DNA from: Mycobacterium sp. D16Q14
GTDB lineage: Bacteria > Actinomycetota > Actinomycetes > Mycobacteriales > Mycobacteriaceae
Reading direction: 5' to 3'
NCBI GenBank assembly: GCA_002013415.1
Contig: MAEX01000022.1
Span: 1-64,000 of the forward strand
Length of the DNA: 64,000 bases
This document shows, piece after piece, positions 61,040 through 64,000 of the stretch (the first letter of the stretch is position 1; the number at the start of each line of letters is the position of its first letter). A program made the translations under genes and the position numbers. A model generated the notes under the pieces. It saw nothing but the letters and a program-made list of their open reading frames with translations, was not told where the DNA came from and did no database searches.

Positions 61040-61349
61040 CGCCGTACCTCCGCACGTCGAGGATCGCCCGCCGATCTGTACGGTTATCTGCGGTGGTCCA
61101 GGCTCAGTGAGGCGAGTGTACTTCCGATCACTCCCGGCGCGAGTGCGATTGGGGTTCCGGCATCGCCGAACAGGGGGGTGCCGGTTTGACCCTTTGCCCG
61201 CTGGTCACGTAGCCTTGAGCAGTTGTCACGAGGCTTCCGGCCCGCGGCATGCGGGCTAGCGGAAGAACTGAGCGGGCCCACCCACGATCCAGATGCGCCA
61301 GCCGACCTGGTTGCGCGCGTCCGAAGAGCAGAGCAGAGGTAGCGCAACG
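61040..61349 (+). promoter_or_regulatory. rplU-rpmA promoter and leader
   Basis: TTGACC (61186-61191) and TAGCCT (61210-61215) with an 18-bp spacer form a convincing housekeeping promoter, starting near 61222. The leader of about 128 nt contains a hairpin with CTTCCG/CGGAAG and CCCGC/GCGGG arms (61234-61265), a candidate autoregulatory site for ribosomal protein L21. The rest of the gap (61040-61185) holds the promoter of the divergent secreted-protein gene; no separate element is clear. Confidence 0.7.
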
Positions 61350-61661
61350 ATGGCGACGTACGCAATCGTCAAGACCGGTGGCAAGCAGTACAAGGTTGCC
61401 GTCGGTGACGTGTTGAAGGTCGAGAAGATCGAATCGGAGCCCGGCTCCTCGGTGCAGCTGCCCGTCGCTCTGGTCGTGGACGGTGCCACCGTCACTACTG
61501 ACGCAGACAAGCTGGCCAAGGTGGCAGTGACCGGGGAGATCCTCGAGCACACCAAGGGTCCGAAGATTCGCATCCACAAGTTCAAGAACAAGACCGGCTA
61601 CCACAAGCGGCAGGGTCACCGTCAGCCGTTGACCGTGCTCAAGGTCACCGGGATCAAGTAG
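61350..61661 (+). CDS. rplU: 50S ribosomal protein L21
   Basis: The 103-residue protein (TYAIVKTGGKQYKVAVGDVL, then TKGPKIRIHKFKNKTGYHKR and QGHRQPLTVLKVTGI) is a complete L21. ATG 61350 is the start; upstream in-frame sequence lies in the leader. It is followed 13 bp later by rpmA in the conserved rplU-rpmA-obg order. Confidence 0.97.
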   Translation: MATYAIVKTGGKQYKVAVGDVLKVEKIESEPGSSVQLPVALVVDGATVTTDADKLAKVAVTGEILEHTKGPKIRIHKFKNKTGYHKRQGHRQPLTVLKVTGIK

Positions 61662-61674
61662 AGGATTTGACTTC

Positions 61675-61932
61675 ATGGCACACAAGAAGGGCGCGTCTAG
61701 CTCGCGCAACGGTCGTGACTCCGCCGCGCAGCGGCTCGGCGTCAAGCGGTTCGGTGGCCAGCTCGTCAAGGCCGGCGAGATCCTGGTCCGTCAGCGCGGC
61801 ACTCACTTCCACCCCGGCGTGAACGTCGGGCGTGGCGGCGACGACACTCTGTTCGCGACCTCCGCGGGCACCGTCGAGTTCGGCGCTCGCCGTGGTCGCC
61901 GGGTCGTCAACATCCTCCCGGTCGACGCTTAA
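61675..61932 (+). CDS. rpmA: 50S ribosomal protein L27
   Basis: The 85-residue protein begins AHKKGASSSRNGRDSAAQRL and has GEILVRQRGTHFHPGVNVGR, the full L27 pattern. The N-terminal tail reaches the peptidyl transferase centre. It starts at ATG 61675, 13 bp after rplU. Confidence 0.97.
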   Translation: MAHKKGASSSRNGRDSAAQRLGVKRFGGQLVKAGEILVRQRGTHFHPGVNVGRGGDDTLFATSAGTVEFGARRGRRVVNILPVDA

Positions 61933-61985
61933 TTGGTGTTCTGTGTTCGGTGTGACCGAGCACAGAACAGTGTGAAGGAGGCTTA

Positions 61986-63434
61986 ATGCCTCGTTTTGTT
62001 GACCGTGTTGTCATCCATGCCAAGGCAGGTACCGGCGGTCATGGCTGCGCTTCGGTGCATCGCGAGAAGTTCAAACCACTCGGCGGCCCCGATGGCGGCA
62101 ATGGCGGTCGTGGCGGCAGCGTGATTCTCGAAGTGGACCCGCAGGTGCATACCTTGCTGGACTTCCACTTCCATCCCTACCTGCAGGCACCCAACGGTAC
62201 GCAGGGCATGGGTGGCCATCGCAGCGGTTCCAACGGTGACGACCTGATTCTCAGGGTGCCCGACGGCACCGTCGTGCTCGACGGAGACGGCCGGATCCTT
62301 GCCGACTTGGTCGGCGCCGGTACGCGTTTCGACGCCGCCGCCGGTGGCCGGGGCGGACTGGGTAATGCCGCGTTGGCGTCTCGTGCCCGTAAGGCCCCCG
62401 GATTCGCCTTGCTCGGTGAGGCCGGAGCCGAAGCCGACCTCACCCTGGAACTGAAAACCGTCGCCGATGTTGGGCTGGTCGGGTTCCCGTCGGCAGGTAA
62501 ATCGTCTCTGGTCTCGGTGCTTTCGGCCGCAAAGCCGAAGATCGCCGACTATCCGTTCACGACATTGGTACCCAACCTGGGCGTGGTGACCACCGGAGAG
62601 CACTCCTTTGTGATGGCCGATGTCCCCGGTCTGATCCCCGGTGCGGCCGACGGGCGCGGGTTGGGTCTGGAGTTTCTGCGGCATATCGAGCGCTGCGCGG
62701 TGCTGGTCCACGTTGTCGACTGCGCGACGCTGGAACCCGGCCGCGACCCCGTTTCCGATATCGACGCCCTGGAAAATGAGTTGGCGCGGTATCAACCGAC
62801 GTTGCAAGCTGATTCTGTGTTGGGTGATCTGGCCGACCGGCCTCGTGCGGTGGTGCTCAACAAGGTCGACGTGCCCGAGGCCGCCGAGCTTGCCGACTTT
62901 GTCACCGAAGAGGTCTCCAAGCGCGGCTGGCCGGTCTTCAAGGTGTCGACGCTGACCCGGGATGGGTTACGGCCGTTGACCTTCGCGCTGTGGGAGATGA
63001 TCCAGGCGGCCCGCGCAGCACAGCCCGCACAGGTGAAGACCCGCGCGGTGATTCGGCCTATCCCGGTCGACGAGAGTGGCTTCACCGTGATCCCCGACGC
63101 GGAGAACCCCGGTGGATTCGTGGTGCGCGGAGTGCGCCCCGAACGCTGGATTCGCCAGACCAACTTCGAAAACGACGAGGCCGTGGGCTATCTCGGCGAC
63201 CGGCTGGCACGCCTCGGTGTCGAAGATCAGCTGCTCAAGCTGGGTGCACAACCCGGCTGCGCGGTCACCATCGGCGATATGACTTTCGATTGGGAACCGC
63301 AGACTCCGGCGGGTGTCGATGTGACCCTCAGCGGGCGCGGCACCGATTCACGTATCGACAAGGTCGATCGAGTGGGTGCGTCCGAGCGTCGCCAGGCCCG
63401 GCGGGTGCGCCGCGGGCAGGTGGAGCCGGAGTGA
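61986..63434 (+). CDS. obg: Obg-family GTPase
   Basis: The 482-residue protein has the glycine-rich Obg fold (GPDGGNGGRGGSVILEVD), the G domain (G1 GFPSAGKSSLVSVL, G3 DVPGLIPGA, G4 LNKVDV) and the C-terminal OCT domain (residues about 345-425). It acts in 50S assembly and stress signalling. A strong SD (AAGGAGG) precedes ATG 61986. Its stop overlaps the proB start as GTGA. Confidence 0.97.
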   Translation: MPRFVDRVVIHAKAGTGGHGCASVHREKFKPLGGPDGGNGGRGGSVILEVDPQVHTLLDFHFHPYLQAPNGTQGMGGHRSGSNGDDLILRVPDGTVVLDGDGRILADLVGAGTRFDAAAGGRGGLGNAALASRARKAPGFALLGEAGAEADLTLELKTVADVGLVGFPSAGKSSLVSVLSAAKPKIADYPFTTLVPNLGVVTTGEHSFVMADVPGLIPGAADGRGLGLEFLRHIERCAVLVHVVDCATLEPGRDPVSDIDALENELARYQPTLQADSVLGDLADRPRAVVLNKVDVPEAAELADFVTEEVSKRGWPVFKVSTLTRDGLRPLTFALWEMIQAARAAQPAQVKTRAVIRPIPVDESGFTVIPDAENPGGFVVRGVRPERWIRQTNFENDEAVGYLGDRLARLGVEDQLLKLGAQPGCAVTIGDMTFDWEPQTPAGVDVTLSGRGTDSRIDKVDRVGASERRQARRVRRGQVEPE

Positions 63435-64000
63435 ACACGGGTGCGCAGGCACGCCACGCAATTCAGGCGGCACGCACCGTCGTTGTGAAGGTCGGCACCG
63501 CTGCCCTCACTGATGCGACCGGAACATTCAGTGCCGACCGGATGGAGTACCTCGTCGAGGCCATCGAGGGCCGGATGAAGGCCGGGTCCGATGTGGTGAT
63601 CGTGTCGTCGGGAGCGATCGCGGCCGGCATGGTTCCGCTCGGATTGACCAAGCGCCCCACGGATTTGGCGACCAAGCAGGCGGCCGCCAGCGCAGGCCAG
63701 GTTGCGCTCATCAGTGCCTGGAGCGCAGCCTTCGCGCGCTATCAACGCACCGTGGGCCAGGTGCTGTTGACTGCCCACGACATCTCCATGCGCGTGCATC
63801 ACACCAACGCCCAGCGCACTCTCGACAGGCTACGGGCACTGCACGCGGTGGCCGTCGTGAACGAGAACGACACCGTGGCCACCAACGAGATTCGCTTCGG
63901 AGATAACGACCGCCTGTCGGCGCTCGTCGCTCATCTCGTGGGTGCCGATGCACTGGTGTTGCTTTCCGACATCGATGGGCTCTACGACTCTGACCCCCGA
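63431..64000 (+). CDS. proB: Glutamate 5-kinase, N-terminal part (cut by window edge)
   Basis: The frame from GTG 63431 remains open to the right edge, giving 190 residues. It has the amino-acid kinase motifs ARTVVVKVGTAALTD, VVIVSSGAIAAGM, VVNENDTVATNEIRFGDND and LLSDIDGLYDSDPR. It phosphorylates glutamate in the first step of proline synthesis. The remaining catalytic region and any PUA domain lie outside the window. The start overlaps the obg stop. Confidence 0.95.
   Translation, partial: MNTGAQARHAIQAARTVVVKVGTAALTDATGTFSADRMEYLVEAIEGRMKAGSDVVIVSSGAIAAGMVPLGLTKRPTDLATKQAAASAGQVALISAWSAAFARYQRTVGQVLLTAHDISMRVHHTNAQRTLDRLRALHAVAVVNENDTVATNEIRFGDNDRLSALVAHLVGADALVLLSDIDGLYDSDPR

Overview
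The window is high-GC actinobacterial chromosome and reads as a rapidly growing mycobacterium, most likely the Mycobacteroides abscessus/chelonae group. Support for mycobacteria: KorA/KorB, RpfE, a truncated haemoglobin O, a mycothiol-linked DsbA-like protein, a paired ClpP1-ClpP2, a haemophore-like protein, many GTG starts, and many start codons that sit 6-8 nt after a TANNNT -10 element with no Shine-Dalgarno (leaderless genes). From about 7.7 kb onward the gene order follows, with insertions, the M. tuberculosis block Rv2478c back to Rv2439c (recalled synteny, not a search). The species assignment is inference.

Layout. 1-3725: end of an integrated phage or phage-like element. A leftward chain of six overlapping small genes (excisionase-like HTH, a 54-aa ORF, two unknowns, a zinc-finger protein, and a replication-type HTH protein cut by the edge) diverges from a rightward repressor-integrase pair. 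The integrase abuts the 3' end of tRNA-Arg(UCU), the presumed attachment site. 3.8-8.2 kb: CopD/CtaG membrane protein, allophanate hydrolase, SSB-like protein. 8.3-20.6 kb: EttA, large NAD-glutamate dehydrogenase, thioesterase, a GH13 glucosidase, GlbO, an HNH nuclease, two small genes linked to cytochrome aa3 oxidase, and an AbiEi/DUF559 nuclease-like gene bracketed by two 59-bp palindromic elements. 20.6-29 kb: PepN, DsbA-like reductase, M48 protease, RpiB, Nei-type glycosylase, TetR, a DUF1542-like protein, an O-methyltransferase. 29.2-34 kb: tRNA-Gly, tRNA-Pro, trigger factor, ClpP1, ClpP2, ClpX, the protein quality-control core, with a ClgR-like box before clpP1.

34-46 kb: mycothiol-dependent-type enzyme, GNAT, a desaturase/reductase pair facing a DesT/FabR-like TetR regulator, a papain-like enzyme sharing a bidirectional promoter with a 53-aa membrane microprotein, FdhF-FdhD, and KorA-KorB. 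46-52 kb: secreted protein, an AT-rich 750-bp leader with a CRP-like site and a candidate c-di-AMP riboswitch before rpfE, MobA (cofactor synthesis relevant to FdhF), YibE/F, VOC protein, FAD monooxygenase, DUF937 protein. 52-64 kb: valS-folC-DUF4233-ndk, RNase E, haemophore-like and secreted proteins, rplU-rpmA-obg-proB (proB cut by the right edge).

Most genes are ordinary housekeeping genes. The parts worth a second look are the phage arm, the palindrome-bracketed nuclease-like gene, the rpfE leader, the overlapping bidirectional promoter and the desaturase regulon. All family calls come from reading motifs by eye; no database search was run.
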